64,000 bases of DNA from the NCBI GenBank assembly GCA_025330725.1, contig JAIWND010000027.1, positions 186,001 through 250,000 of the forward strand, given 5' to 3'. Source of the DNA: Chlamydoabsidia padenii (Eukaryota > Mucoromycota > Mucoromycetes > Mucorales > Cunninghamellaceae). Within the stretch, counting starts at the first letter, position 1, and every line of letters begins with the position of its first letter. Both the position numbers and the translations under genes were made by a program. Below, in pieces: positions 51,613 to 63,992 of this stretch. A model generated the notes under the pieces. The model was not told the origin of the DNA, ran no database searches, and saw only the letters and a program-made list of their open reading frames with translations.

Positions 51613-52252
51613 TATAGTTTATTAGTACTATTCGATTAATGAATTAAACAAAATAAATAATGTATCTATCCTAAATAAAAGTTTTATGTCAATCTTGCCT
51701 TTTGAAACCCGGGATCGGGACTTGAAATAACGGGAAGGGAATCGGGGTTTTAACATGCATGATTTTTTTTTTTGGAAGGGGTTCATCTAGAACTTGGATT
51801 GGCATCTAGTTAACGGGTAGGTTTACCTACAAATGTCTTGGTGAAATGCGAAAAAGCCAAACAAATAGGAAAAAGTTAACCCGAGATTTGTCGATGATAA
51901 CATACGTGGGATATGAGTGTAAGGAATTGTCAACTATGTGATTCAACGTACACTAGCAGACAAAGTTATGGTCGAAAAGTTCACTTCAAAACAATTCCAA
52001 AGCCATCGCCGAATTGGTATCATTGCTTAAATAGTTTTCATTTTCGTTTCTTTTTTATTCTGTAATTCATGCAACACCTATATCTGACCCCAACTCCATG
52101 CCCAAAGTTTTCAAACATGTAGCATCACCAAGGTCTTGTACCACATTGTTAATTCTTTGCATAATATTGGGGTTTAAATACCAAAGATTTTTCTTTGTAA
52201 AAAAAAAAAAAAAAAGGATGATGTTTATTATATAAAGCTAGTATTTCTATTT
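51613..52252. other. Convergent 3' spacer
   Basis: Lies between the 879-aa gene and the ArfGAP gene. It contains ACCCGGGATCGGGAC (about 51708-51722), AATCGGGGTTTTAAC near 51739-51753 and an A17 tract near 52199-52215. No gene seen. Confidence 0.5.
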
Positions 52253-54030
52253 CTAAAAAAAGCTACTTTGACTAAATTGTTGTTGTTGCTGCTGGAAGCT
52301 ATTGATAGGGAATGGATGGAGAGGTTGTTGTTGGAAATGTTGTTGTTGAGGTTGTTGTGACAAGTAATTTGTAAATGGTGAAGAGGGTGTCAATGGTTGT
52401 TGATGGATGGTTGAGAATGGATTAGATGTTGTAGGTTGTTGTTGTTGAGCCAAGTGAGTAGTGCCAAAGCTATTGTTTACTGAAGAGTGCATACTGGTTT
52501 GTAATGATGTGGATTGTACCGGCGCTAAAAACATACGAAATATATAAAGTAAGACACCATCCCCCTTCTTTTATTTAGCATAATGCATCATTTACCTGGT
52601 AGTGTGTTTTGACCAAATGGATCTGAAGCAGAGGATATGGAAAATGGACTTTGTTGTTGTAAAGTATATTGTTGTTGTTGCTCGGGAATGGAGTATTGTA
52701 ATTGAGGTTGTTGCTGTACCGAGAATGGTTGTTGCTGTTGTACTGAAAATGGCTGTTGTTGTGGTTGTGAGAATGGTTGCTGTTGTTGTGGTTGTGAGAA
52801 TGATTGCTGTTGTATGGTGTACTGTTGTTGAGGTTGCATATTAAATTGTTGTTGTTGTTGTTGTTGATGCTGCTGCTGGAAAGGAAAAGAAGAAATGTTG
52901 TTGTTGGTTTGCATAGAAGGTGAATCACTAACATCCAGTAACAACGACGCACCCATTGGCCCATTGTTGACAGACGGACTACAATTATTCTTTAAAATAG
53001 TGACGGCAACATCGACATTCCCTCCTGTCCGACGTAAAGCATCTCGATTGGCCGCCATATCAGTGTATCCCATGTTCCGAAGTTGTACGAGTTTTTGATC
53101 GTCCGACAATGAGTGCTGTGTGTCCCTTGATTGTTGTTGTTGGTAAAGACGTGTGAGGATATCAACAGCAGCATTGATATTCCCTTGAGTTTGTCGTAAC
53201 ACGGTTTGATTCTTGTAATCATCCTTGAATCCCATTTCGCGCAGTTTTGTTAATGCCATCCCATCCGTATCACTCATGATGGCAGGGACAGAGGAGGATC
53301 GTTGTGGGACATGTTGAGGTCGGGATTGTTGTTGTACTCCAGATGGTACCACAGCAAGAGAAGGACCCTATTCGAAAAGGTTAGTCATTCGTTCCTTTCA
53401 CTCTTATGTGTATAATAAGGCAACATACCAAGGTCGCCTTTTCCATAAAAGCACGTTTTTCCCACTTGTTTCGAATATATTTTTCCATGGCACTAAAAAC
53501 ATAGTATAACGAGGTGAGTCTTTCGAGGGAGGAGGGCTTTACTTTATTCTTTTTATACTTACTGTCCTTCGTCATCAGCTAATGGTAAAGGGTATTTGCC
53601 TGGATTGGGGTTGACAATGTTATTGACCTTGATATTTCCACCACCATTTTTGATAGACTACATAAAGGTCGTTAGTTTATATCATCCCCACATTGTTTTT
53701 TGTACTTGCCTCGATTTGTTCGACTGTCCATTGATCCATAGAGAGAGACTTGATTCGAGAGATATGAGTTCCCATCTTTCGATGAATACCAGCACATCGT
53801 ACACAAAGGAAGACACCAAGAGAGTAAGAAGCCCAGCGAGGATCTAGAACACAGGAAGAAGAAGAAAAAAGAGTGAGTAAAAAAAATAGAGATGACCGGG
53901 AAATTGTTTTTTATTACTTACTTTTAGACCGACAATCAGCACAATACTCGTTTCCGGGAATCTTTAACAATTCATTAAGAATACGTTCATGCCGATCTTG
54001 CATGGCTTTGGTTTGACGTTTATCAGACAT
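52253..54030 (-). CDS. ArfGAP with two UBA domains (SMAP/Gts1-like)
   Basis: Six exons (54030-53922, 53843-53710, 53657-53563, 53492-53429, 53367-52596, 52524-52253) give 481 residues. The ArfGAP zinc finger is C30-x2-C33-x16-C50-x2-C53 and the arginine finger is R58 (IHRKMG). Two UBA domains follow (about 170-209, [12 protein letters not shown]; and 223-261, [12 protein letters not shown]). A long Gln/Ser/Pro tail has many NPF-like NPF/DPF motifs, which usually bind EH domains. The protein should stimulate GTP hydrolysis on Arf at Golgi/endosomes, with ubiquitin binding. Intron 2 needs a GC donor (GAG|GCAAGT at 53709), as no GT site keeps the frame. Confidence 0.9.
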
Positions 54031-54160
54031 GGTGAAGAGATAATAGGATGAATGAAAATATAAAAAAGAAGGGAAAGAAAAGGAGGTTTTTTTGTTGTTT
54101 CTTCATATAAATTGATAAAAATTCCGCCCAGTAATGTAACACAAGATAATGTTTTTATTG

Positions 54161-55066
54161 TCAATCACTATTCTTTTCAACCACATCAATGATACTCGTG
54201 CCTTGATGAGTGATGACAACCGGGAAAAAAGCGCATGTATCGAGTTGTGCATGGTAGGTACACACCACGGTTTCTATGGCATCATCGGGGTTTGAAATGG
54301 CGTTGACGAGCTGAATCGCCGATGCACTGGGACCAAACCATGCATCCCCCTTCTTGTCAATGATAAGATTGGATTGGAACATGGCCGGACCTACCCAGGC
54401 TGATTTGAGTTGATCCAAGGATTGTTTGGCACTCTTGTCCTTGAAGGTGGGCCAGATCACTTTTGGTGCCTGGGTAGTACCGATGACCCAAGGATCGGTA
54501 GCATAACCAGACAACTCGAGTTCATTGCACCATTGTCGAAACCGACGGTGACAAATCGTGACATGTCCCACACCCATGATGCGTTCTGGTCGTAAACTGG
54601 TGATGCGTGCGAGTTGGTCGACGTAGATCTCAACTGGTTCCACTGCCACGATCAGGAACGCATCTGGTTGTATGGGTTGCATGGAGGTGACTACACCTCT
54701 TATGAATCGCTGATTTCGGAGGAGAAACTATTCCATAGTATATAGTGAGATATGTTTTTCTCATTTGGCTTTGGTGTTTTATTACAGTACCTTTTCTTGT
54801 GATTCCTTTTCTATAGGCGGCGTATTAGTTGTCAAAATGATCAAATCGCATTTACCTGCTTCTTTGAAAGTGGATGCTCGGATAATAGTCTTTCCGCATG
54901 AGGATGCATCTATCAAATCCAAAACCTGTGCCTGTGTGATATTTTTACTCATGTCAACCAACAGGATTTCCTTGATTTGTTGTCGGTCATTGTTTGCCAA
55001 GAGACCAAAAGCCACGGTTCCTCCAATAGACCCTGCCCCTATAATGGCGACACTTTTGATTTTCAT
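54161..55066 (-). CDS. LDH/MDH-fold protein lacking catalytic residues
   Basis: Exons 55066-54791 and 54727-54161 give 280 residues, shorter than a usual L-lactate or malate dehydrogenase (310-330). The Rossmann motif VAIIGAGSIGGTVAFGLL is intact, followed by ILLVDM and LIILTT. The usual NPVD is EPVE (122-125). The loop that should hold the Asp of LDSARFR reads VTICHRRFR (C151, H152). The catalytic GEHG is GTTQ (175-178). The substrate-loop arginine is not seen. It is probably an NAD-binding pseudoenzyme or has a new activity. It lies head to tail with the CHERP-like gene (152 bases). Confidence 0.8.
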
Positions 55067-55218
55067 TCCAATGCAAATAAACAAAGAAAGAAGGAAATGC
55101 CATATCATGTTCTTTTAGAAGACAAACATTCCAGAGAGTTTCGATTAAATGAATAAGGATGTTTTATTAAAAAAGCAACAAAAAAAAAAAAAGTAAACTA
55201 GTCAAGAACTATATTATC

Positions 55219-56930
55219 CTATTGTTTTCCAAGATGGGCTTCACAGTTTTTTGCAAAATGGCCATACTATACAAGAAGGAAAAGAGTGAGCTGGATTATT
55301 ACGTGCTGGTGTTTTTATTTATTCATCCATTCTAGTTTACCTTGCCACAGTTATAACATTTCGGTCCTGCAGCGATATCACGGCGACCGACCTCCTTGAT
55401 AAAGTTGTAACTAGATCGTTTCCGGAATTCATCAAACACATCAGTAGGAGCAGAATCATGACCCAAACCCATCCGACTACTGGTGCGTGGCGGTGGAGAA
55501 GATACAGGATACCGTCGATGTGAAGATTCTTGTTGTCCTTCGTACCTTCGTTCGTTACTACTAGATCGGCTTTCGGATCGATGATGGCGATCTGATCTTC
55601 GCGGTGATCGAGATCGACTAATAGACATTGAAAAAGTAAATTATATTGTCATTTTATATGTCATCCTTACCTTCTATAGTGAGATCTTCTTCGCTCTCGA
55701 CTTGTTGATCGACTGGTGTGTCGAGAGGATGTTCGTTGTTCATGTCGTTCATGGAATGTTTTATAAAAACTATCAAGGTAATGTGATTCCCATCCAATGG
55801 AAAACATACTGGTTGATGAAGGTGTGTTGATAGGATCCAATTTAAGCCCAGCATAATAGTCGTCAATGGCATGTTGCATTTCTTTGGAAGGGTGTTTTCG
55901 ATGAGATGGTTTTTCACGGACTGATGATGGATCAATAGGTGTATAAGGTGGTTGATTGATCTATATAAAGAAATAATAATAAGGCTTAGGGTTAAGGATA
56001 GTCCAATAGAATGTATTGTATTACCTTGAGTGCTACGGTCATGAGTCCAGCCGGTAATTCGTAATAAGGTTTGGGTATAGTGGGTGGAATATCCATTGTT
56101 GTTGTTGGTCCATGGTTCATTTCATATCGTAACTGTTGAATCACGCCACTATCAAAGTACCGTTTTTCATCCCAGAGATCAATGACCTATTTATATAATA
56201 ATAAAAAAAAAAAAAGAGAGATGATTTATATATGTGAATGGTTCATATGAGATGAGTACTTACTCTTGAGACCTTTTGGTGTTGTTCGGTTTGGTTTCCC
56301 CCAGGGCAAGTATATGCTAAATGTAGTAAAGTGGCAACACGTGACAAGAAGGCACTCTTCATCCAATTCAATTTTCGTCGAATACTATAAGATACATATT
56401 AGATTTGTTGCCAAGGAGAATTAATAAAAAGTATCAACTTGCACGTGGTGGAGGATATCGTTGATGAGATACAAAAAGTGGAGCCGTTGGGAGAAGTGTG
56501 ATGAGCAAGTGGCTAAACTATTCATATGGTCCAAAACCGCTTGACATTGTTCAGGTCGCTGACAGTTCTTGAATACCCAATTCTTGCCAGCCTGTTATAT
56601 ACACAAGTCATAAAAAAATGAAGAGTCAGTAGGTGATTATAATAATAACAATACCTACTTCAATATGGTTGACCGCACAATTGTTCATAATGGATAAAAG
56701 TGCCTGGTCCAATTCCTGTTTGTCAGATGTTGAGAGTGTCTTGAAGTGTTGATCAAAGACAGAAGGTTGTGCTGAATAGGCATGGTCTGCAGGCAAGTAA
56801 AATGGAGCGAGAGAGAGATGTGAAGATACCAATAGATATAACAAGTTACAAGTTAATAAAAACTATAATAACAATAGTCCATAAAACAAACGCTTCATAA
56901 TATACCGTAGGTTCGATGATGTTTATCCAT
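55219..56930 (-). CDS. CHERP: CHERP-like splicing factor (CID, SR, zinc knuckle)
   Basis: Eight exons (56930-56906, 56786-56659, 56591-56443, 56384-56264, 56186-56025, 55960-55671, 55617-55341, 55266-55219) give 399 residues. The CID domain (about 10-160) includes LHFLYLINDILHHV and VIDLWDEKRYF. Then come PYYELPAGLM, a short region near YYAGLKLDPIN, an Arg/Ser dipeptide stretch, and MGLGHDSAPTDVFDEFRKR, as in animal CHERP. A CCHC zinc knuckle (CYNCGKYGHFAKNC, 379-392) closes it. CHERP is a U2 snRNP-associated factor. Unlike animal CHERP it lacks a SURP domain and ends in the knuckle. Intron 3 needs a GC donor (GT|GCAAGT at 56442). Confidence 0.85.
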
Positions 56931-57372
56931 GACAAAGTAAAAAGTCAGTGTTAAAGAGAAAAGAAAAAACAAACAAAGTGAGATCCCCGTCCTTCTTGTG
57001 ATTCACACATTAAAACGCCGACACCCGGCATTCTCACGGGGGGACATGCCACTTTTTTTTTCTTGTTGTTGTCATGGAACCATCGACTCTTTCTTAATTT
57101 GACAAGAAAAGGTTCCTTTGTACCTGACCATAGAAACAAACTTGTGATATTTTCTCTTTTTCGTTCTTCCTGAAATATCGAAAATGGGCTGTGGGTGCTC
57201 CAGAACGCCTACCTCCCCGCATTTCAAATCCCGCTCCGATCTTTGTCATAAAAATCATAAAAATGCTTTTTTTTTTCTTTCCTTTCTTTCTTTTTTTGGT
57301 TTCGCCCGTTATCTTCTTCTCATCAACTTTTTTTTTTAAAATAATTACTTTTATACATATATAACTGTCATC
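56931..57372. promoter_or_regulatory. Divergent promoter with two CCG boxes
   Basis: Between the CHERP-like and PFKFB start codons. It contains ACGCCGACACCCGGC (about 57015-57029) and ATTTCAAATCCCGCTCCG (57221-57238), then a C/T-rich leader. Confidence 0.5.
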
Positions 57373-59310
57373 ATGTCTACAAGAATGAATTTTAGTAAGT
57401 CATTAATAGGAAAGAGAGGAAAAAAAAACGACCAGTGGAGGGGACTAACAAGTTGTCATTGTTGTATTACCTTGAACTTGTATAGGTCCTCGTATTGCTT
57501 GTGTGGTAAGTTGGAAGAATGGGCATACTGATCCCTGTTTACTAATGTCGTTTGTCATTATCGCATATTATAGATGGTAGGTCTGCCAGCAAGGTAAAAT
57601 CTAAAAAGAAATACCTCTCTCTTCCTCGGAACCATAGAGATAAGAGGGAGGCAAGGGGGCGTACATACTAATCGATTGTCTTTACAATATAGGGGCAAAA
57701 CTTACATCTCACAAAAAGGTAAAAAGCAACTAACGTTATACGAGGTGATTTAACCGGAATATGAAATCTTTTTATATTTTATTACGGTATGCATAGTGTG
57801 TCGTTACCTTACATGGCTAGGCATCAAGACCAAAGTATTCAATGTGGGCAATTGCCGACGCCAACTGTGTGGTGCTCAACAAGACAATAGTTTCTTTGAT
57901 CCCAACAATCTAACTGGCCAAAAACAACGCAAAGAAGCCGCCAATATGACTTTACAACAAATGCTTCAATGGTACGAAGAAGAAGATGGTGTGGTAGGGA
58001 TTTATGATGCTACCAACAGCACATTGGAACGACGCAAATGGCTCCAGGATACGTTGACAGCTCAAGACATTCAGGTGTTTTTTATCGAATCCATTTGTGA
58101 GGACGAATCATTGGTGTCGGCTAATATCAAGGACGTCAAACTCAGCTCACCGGATTACAAGGACATGGATCCGGATATGGCGGTCTCGGATTTCCAGGCA
58201 CGAATCGCTCAATATACTAGTCAATACCAGACAATTGTTGAACAAGATTACTCCTATATCAAACTCATAAATGTGGGTAGTCAAGTCATTGTGAATCTCG
58301 TCAAAGGCTATTTGGAATCCCGTATTGTCTATTACCTTATGAATCTTCATATTAGAGGTAGAAAGATATACATGTCAAGAGTAGGTTGGAAAAAAAAAAA
58401 AAAAAAAAAAAAGAAAAGCAGGGCGACAAGGATTGGAACTTATCTGACTTTTATTGATAGCATGGTGAATCAATGTATAACTTGGAAGGAAAATTGGGTG
58501 GTGATGCTGATCTCTCTCCACGTGGTCGAATGTATGCTCAATTGCTTCCAGGGATCGTCAAGGAAAAACTAGGTGGAAAAGAACTGATGGTGTGGACATC
58601 TACTCTCAAACGAACAATCCAGACAAGTGAACATCTTCCCTATTTGAAACAACACAGAAAGGCATTAGATGAACTGGACGCTGGTGTATGTGATGGCCTG
58701 ACTTATGAACAAGTGGAGGTAAAATGACTCTGAAAATAAAGGGACATACCGACAATAACTAACTCAATCCTTCTTTTTGTGGGGGGGACATATAGGAAAA
58801 GTACCCTGAAGACTTTGCTAGACGTGATGACGATAAATTCAACTATAGGTACCGAGGAGGTGAATCTTATAGGGACGTTGTCAATCGATTGGAACCTATT
58901 ATCATGGATTTGGAACGACAAGAAGACATTTTAATCGTTGGACACCAAGCAATTATCCGGTGTCTCTATGGCTACTTTATGAACTATAATCAAGACGATT
59001 TGCCTTACATAAAGATTCCTCTACATACTCTGATCGAATTGACACCAAAAGCATACTATTGTGAAGAGAAATTCTATAAAGGTAAATATAGTAATTCTTG
59101 CTGGGCTACTCAAACTTGACTATGTGTTTCCTTTTTTGTAAAGCCGATATCCCGGCAGTAGATACCCATCGACCAAAGCCAACCGAACGACGACCACCTA
59201 CAACTACTCAAGCTGTCCTAGGTTCTGGTGGTGAAGTACCTAGTCCTCTTCTTCCCACGTCAGTACTTACTACTGCTACTCCTCCCATTAGTACCCCTTC
59301 CTCTTCATAA
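57373..59310 (+). CDS. PFKFB: 6-phosphofructo-2-kinase/fructose-2,6-bisphosphatase
   Basis: Eight exons (57373-57394, 57486-57505, 57574-57593, 57694-57719, 57797-58380, 58461-58718, 58796-59081, 59144-59310) give 460 residues. The kinase P-loop GLPARGKTY (about 17-25) is split between exons 3 and 4. The four first exons are only 20-26 nt. The phosphatase part has the catalytic R224-H225-G226-E227, the acid LDELDAG and VGHQAIIRC. So both active sites look intact and the enzyme should be bifunctional, making and breaking fructose-2,6-bisphosphate to set glycolytic flux. A Pro/Thr-rich tail (from about 410) may be a regulatory site. Intron 5 contains an A20 run. Confidence 0.93.
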
Positions 59311-59555
59311 TAGAATAGCATCCACATTGTCTTTTTATATAATCTTATCTCCATCTTAGATTTTCCTATTTTTTAAATCCCGGCGGGGTTTGTTGTTGTT
59401 TAAAACGTTCCCCGAAATGTCACACGGCTCTCTTTCCCCTTTATCTCTCTCTATTTTTAAAATAAAAAAACTATCCTTTCCAATCCTTCTTCTTCTTTTA
59501 GTTGTCATTCTTTTACTTTTATACTTCCTGGGCCTATTCACCTTCACTTACCTTC

Positions 59556-62439
59556 ATGTCCTTCTTTGACCAAACGGAACTCAATCAACAACCATCCGCG
59601 GAACCGAATCCTGATACCACACGAACTAAAAGGCCACGCTCAAGTCTTGCTGTAAGTCAATGCAAGTAACACTAATGATAACTCTGTAACTCATATTTCT
59701 TTTTCTTTCTCTCCTTTTTTTTTAAAATAGTGTATACGGTGTCGGAAAAAGAAAGTAAAATGTGATTTTATCCAACCCACTTGTGGTCGGTGTACAACAG
59801 CGGGTCTTCCATGCAGTTACGCCACTCCACCTCGTCGTGTCGATGGCCAAGCATTTGATCAACTCGGCGGCCATGTGGAAGAACTCAAGGAACGAATGCA
59901 AAAAATCCAATCTGATTTGGTGATGATGAAATCCAACCTACATCCTACTACTCGAGGTGATGGTCCAACTATTCTTCAAGATACGCGTGGATCATCATTT
60001 CAATCCCAGCAACCGCAGCAACAACAACAACTGTCAACAACAACAACAGCACAACAACCTGTCACTTGGAAATTATCGCTCTCTCCTTCGGGTTTACGTA
60101 TCGATACCAATATTGCCAGTGTTGCTGATTTGTATCGAATCTTATTGAATGGGATCAGTCAATTGAATATCAGCGGTGATTCGGCAACAAGTCTCTTCAG
60201 CATGGATTCACTTCGTGGTGCTGGTAATAATGATGGTGGGACGAAGAATAAATCAAATCGGGCTAGTCGTGCTTGGGGTCGATATGCAAAATACCGTGGT
60301 GGTGGCGGTGGACCAACAACAACAACAACAACAGGTACAACTACGATGGGAATGGATCATGCTTTGGTACCTTCGACAGCGACTTTACCTTACGATTCCT
60401 CAAGAAATACAATTTCATCACCTTCATCTACGGCTTCTTCACCTGGTCGATTATGGGAAGTCAATGAAACCGAAGCGGCCCGGATCATCTTGCAAGAAAA
60501 ACAAGCAGAAGATACGATGCATCAAGACACACTCAACCAACTGGTGACCAAGACGTATCATTGCTGCTTTTTGGCCTATCAAATTGTGGATCAAACGACA
60601 TTTGGACAATTGTATGGCAACTCTGGCTTGGATCCTCTATTAGCAAACTCAGTGAATGCTTGGGTGTCCAAACATGGGTGTATCTTTCACGGTGCGTGTC
60701 CTGAAAAAGACCCGTCCTTGATGGGTGAAACCTACTTTAAAAACGCTCGCCAACTATTAAAAAAATGCTTCGATATTAGCAGTCCGACGACAATACACGC
60801 CCTCATCAACCTGTACATGTATCAACTCTCCTGCGAACGATCCAGTCTAGCGTACCTTTATATCGGTCTCGCGATCCGGATGGCCCAAGACCTCAAATTC
60901 CACAAGAAAGAATTCATGCCTGCGGACCCGGTGCTCAAGGAGGCAAACAAACGATTATGGTGGACGGCGTATTGGTTGGACTTGGTGGCGGCCTTGGAAT
61001 CGAATCGGCCAACCATGGTCAGTGACAAGGATTGTGATCTGGAATACCCGGTGAAATTGGACCACGAAGACGACGAGACGGGCTATCGGATTGGGTTTAC
61101 GGTGCATTCGATCAAACTCATGAAGGTGCGCAAGGATATCACGAAACATTTACCGTCGGAACAATCAGGGCAGTCTCTTTTATCGGCGATCTCTCGGTTG
61201 GAAAATGCCCTGACGAACTGGTTACAAGAATTACCTATCGACCTCCGGCTGGACCCTGACGATCGGTTTCGACCCACCAACAGTTTCCGCGACGAAGCAT
61301 GCCTGATCCTCAACATCCAGTACCAGACCACCTGGATCATGCTCCACAAATTCTTCTTGCCGAAAAAAGACCAGACCTCTACGCCAGTGGCTTTGCTGTC
61401 CTTGAACATTTGTACCAAATCCGCCAACTTTATCACCAAGATGCTCGATCTCTACCGGCAACATTTACCGTGGTGTCAATTTTTTTACTGCCTGGATGGG
61501 GTAATTGCCAGTGTGACGATCCATCAAGTCAATGCCATGTCGACCGAACAAGAAGTGGCTCATCTTGCTCAACGAAACCTCATTGTCACTGCGGATATCT
61601 TGCGTCAGTCTCCTCTCATTTACATGGAAAAGGTGAATGAAATCGTGGAAAGTGTCGAAGGATTCCTCAAAAAGAATAAACTGCCGACCATGCTTCATGA
61701 TTTCCCTTTGGTGAATAACGAATCGATCCATCAACAGTGTCTGTCCTCGGTCTTCCATCCTACAACCACATTCGAGCAGGCGACAAACACATTTATACCA
61801 CAAGAATTGAATCAGCAACATGTTACGTTTGGGACACCTCCTGTGATGACGGCACCTGATCAACAACAACAACAAGGGTACTTGCCACCATCAAATGAAC
61901 AACAAGATAATTACAGCTCACCATCATTTACACAAACCTATCAACAACATGTCCAACCATCACCATCATCACTCACCTCCTCTTCTTCTAGTCAGCAACA
62001 TCTTGGATTTGGTGACGACATTCTTGTCAATCAAACAATGTCAGGTACAATGGATCAATTCTTTTTTGGTGCTGATATGTCATTCCACTCGACACCTATG
62101 ATGGATAGCACGTCCATCAACCAACTCCTCACTCCCAACCATCAGCCATTCGACACATCATTCCAACTTCCGTCATACACTACTTCCTCACTCAATGATA
62201 TTTTATATGGTGATGCATTGACGCAACAAGATACGATCCTCTCTACAACAACCACTACTACTACTACTAATACACCAATACCAACTAATACTACCACTAC
62301 TAATACAACACCTAATACTACTCTATCATCTGGGTTTCATTTTTCCATGCCTGGGTTTGCGGATATGTTTACCACCATGACGAATGATATGAACACGGGC
62401 CAGAAACGATTACACCGGGAATGGGATGATGCTCATTGA
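59556..62439 (+). CDS. Zn2Cys6 transcription factor
   Basis: Exons 59556-59651 and 59731-62439 give 934 residues. The binuclear cluster is C33-x2-C36-x6-C43-x6-C50-x2-C53-x6-C60 (CIRCRKKKVKCDF), directly at the start of exon 2. A short coiled coil (VEELKERMQKIQSDL) follows. The fungal-specific transcription factor domain (about 250-600) contains KRLWWTAYWLDL, RPTMVSDKDCDLEYP and a helical core. The C-terminal 200 residues are Gln/Ser/Thr-rich with CAA and ACT arrays, probably an activation domain. Zn2Cys6 proteins bind CGG half-sites. The target genes cannot be predicted. TTTAAATCCCGGCGGGG lies about 170 bases before the start. Confidence 0.93.
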
Positions 62440-62657
62440 TACTTTACATGTTATAGCTTTTTTAATTTATTAAATATATCCACCTCTCCCCCTAGTTTAT
62501 AGTTCTTTAATCAATAAATAAATGATCTTTATATGTATATGTTATTTGATATGTATGGATTGTTGTTACTGTTTTTTATAATGTTCTGATAATGAAACTT
62601 GCCCGCTTTATGCGATCGCGGCTAGTTTAAACTCACCACACCCCCACTTGATTTGGT

Positions 62658-63299
62658 GGAATTTGACATGTCGGCGCTTACATTTTAAAAATTTAGACGA
62701 GCCTTTCCCTTCCCCCAAAAATCACGTAAATTGAACTCCCGCCCGGCTTTGAAAAAACAAACTTATTGCAAACCCCGCTTACCCTCACCTTCAATCCTGG
62801 GAGAGCTCTACTGCCTTAATGGACAAGTGATCCTCATGACAAAAGTAGCCACGAGCATTCTTTAGCCTATTTCCAACAAAGTTTACATAATGGCCATTGT
62901 ACCCAGTACACTGTATGGAGCAATATAGCCTCAAGATTGTTTTAACCTGACTTTTGTGAAAGAAAAAAAAAGGATGTTGAATGAGATTGTGTTTTGAAGC
63001 GATTCAACGGTACTCATTTCAAGCCTGGTCGGGGTTCAAATTACGTGATTTTTGGGGAAGGGAAAGGCTCGTAAATTTAGTGGGAAGAAACTTCTATTTT
63101 TTACATTTCACTTTATTTTTCGAAATGCAACAACAGGAACTCTCTCTGTCCGATGGCGATGTCTTTAATGACAACGACTTCGTACGATTGTCTGACGATG
63201 AGGATTTTTTCGACGACGATTTGGACCAACAAGTAATGTCTCTTGCGGTGGCAATCTCAAAATAACGGCGAGCGAAAACCCCTATCAAGCAAAACCGTA

Positions 63300-63344
<45 letters not shown>

Positions 63345-63370
63345 AATAGTCAAGCATTAGAATAGGCATA
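62658..63370 (+). mobile_element. Dispersed (TAG)n-bearing element, copy 2
   Basis: Shares with 21566-22805 the blocks TTGACATGTCGGCGCTTA, a 46-codon acidic ORF (63125-63265, MQQQELSLSDG), the sequence GCGGTGGCAATCTCAA through AAAACCGTAAAG, the TAG array and AATAGTCAAGCATT. The array here is only about 44 bases. The ORF has CAA where copy 1 has a stop. The protein is strongly acidic (FFDDDLDQQ) and no family is recognised. Confidence 0.6.
63125..63265 (+). CDS. Short acidic ORF of the dispersed element
   Basis: 46 residues rich in Asp, open from ATG to TAA. The reading frame up to the FFDDDLD segment is kept in copy 1 and acidic residues persist despite changes, but copy 1 has a premature stop. 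It may be the first exon of an element protein or a chance ORF; no downstream exon was found. Confidence 0.35.
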   Translation: MQQQELSLSDGDVFNDNDFVRLSDDEDFFDDDLDQQVMSLAVAISK

Positions 63371-63446
63371 TTTATTTCCTTCCAAATACGAAGTTTTTTA
63401 TATTATTATTATTATTAATATTACATACAAAATAAATAAATCTATA

Positions 63447-63992
63447 CTATAATCGACAATGGGATTTGGCTTTTGACAAGACCCCAAGTAAAAGGACACC
63501 TAGAACCGTGATGGCAGTGGGCACCAAAAGAGGATAAGAATACCTACTACTGTCTTGATCGATCTTGTCATCATCATCAAAAGCAACAAACAGCAACACC
63601 CGTTCTTGACCCATAAACCGCGCCATCCGCACCGCATCCATTACATCCGCATCACATGTCATAACCACTTGGTCGTTATCTTCATCCATATAAAACAGAC
63701 TGAATCCATGCCGACCCAGCCTGGTTTGCACCAATTGGTAAAGGACATCAAACCGATCAGGAGAACTTTGGCATCGGTAGATCTTGTTGCGATAATTGAA
63801 TTTAAAGGTAAAAATAGCCAAATCGTCGTCAGGTTGGATTCTGGTGATGGCGGTTGTTGTGGTTGAGGTAGATGAGTCTTTTGGATAACTTGTCATGGAT
63901 GTGGTGGATAGGATAGAGTCGGTATCTAACATATCATTGGTATAAAGACTGGTCCCGCCATTGTCTGTTGAGATCCTTTTTACATTGTTGAT
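63447..63992 (-). CDS. PB1-domain protein with C-terminal membrane helix (partial)
   Basis: The last exon of a gene continuing right of the window; the exon begins after a TCCTAG acceptor near 63993-63998. The PB1 fold runs from FTFKFNYRNKIYRC (basic cluster) to the acidic OPCA motif YMDEDNDQVVMTCDAD and VLLFVAFDD. It thus has both PB1 faces. A C-terminal membrane helix (PLLVPTAITVLGVLLLGVL) ends the protein with a short basic tail, as in tail-anchored proteins. PB1 domains pair scaffold and kinase proteins. Which partner is unknown. The N-terminal exons are not visible. Confidence 0.75.
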   Translation of the reverse strand: MNNVKRISTDNGGTSLYTNDMLDTDSILSTTSMTSYPKDSSTSTTTTAITRIQPDDDLAIFTFKFNYRNKIYRCQSSPDRFDVLYQLVQTRLGRHGFSLFYMDEDNDQVVMTCDADVMDAVRMARFMGQERVLLFVAFDDDDKIDQDSSRYSYPLLVPTAITVLGVLLLGVLSKAKSHCRL

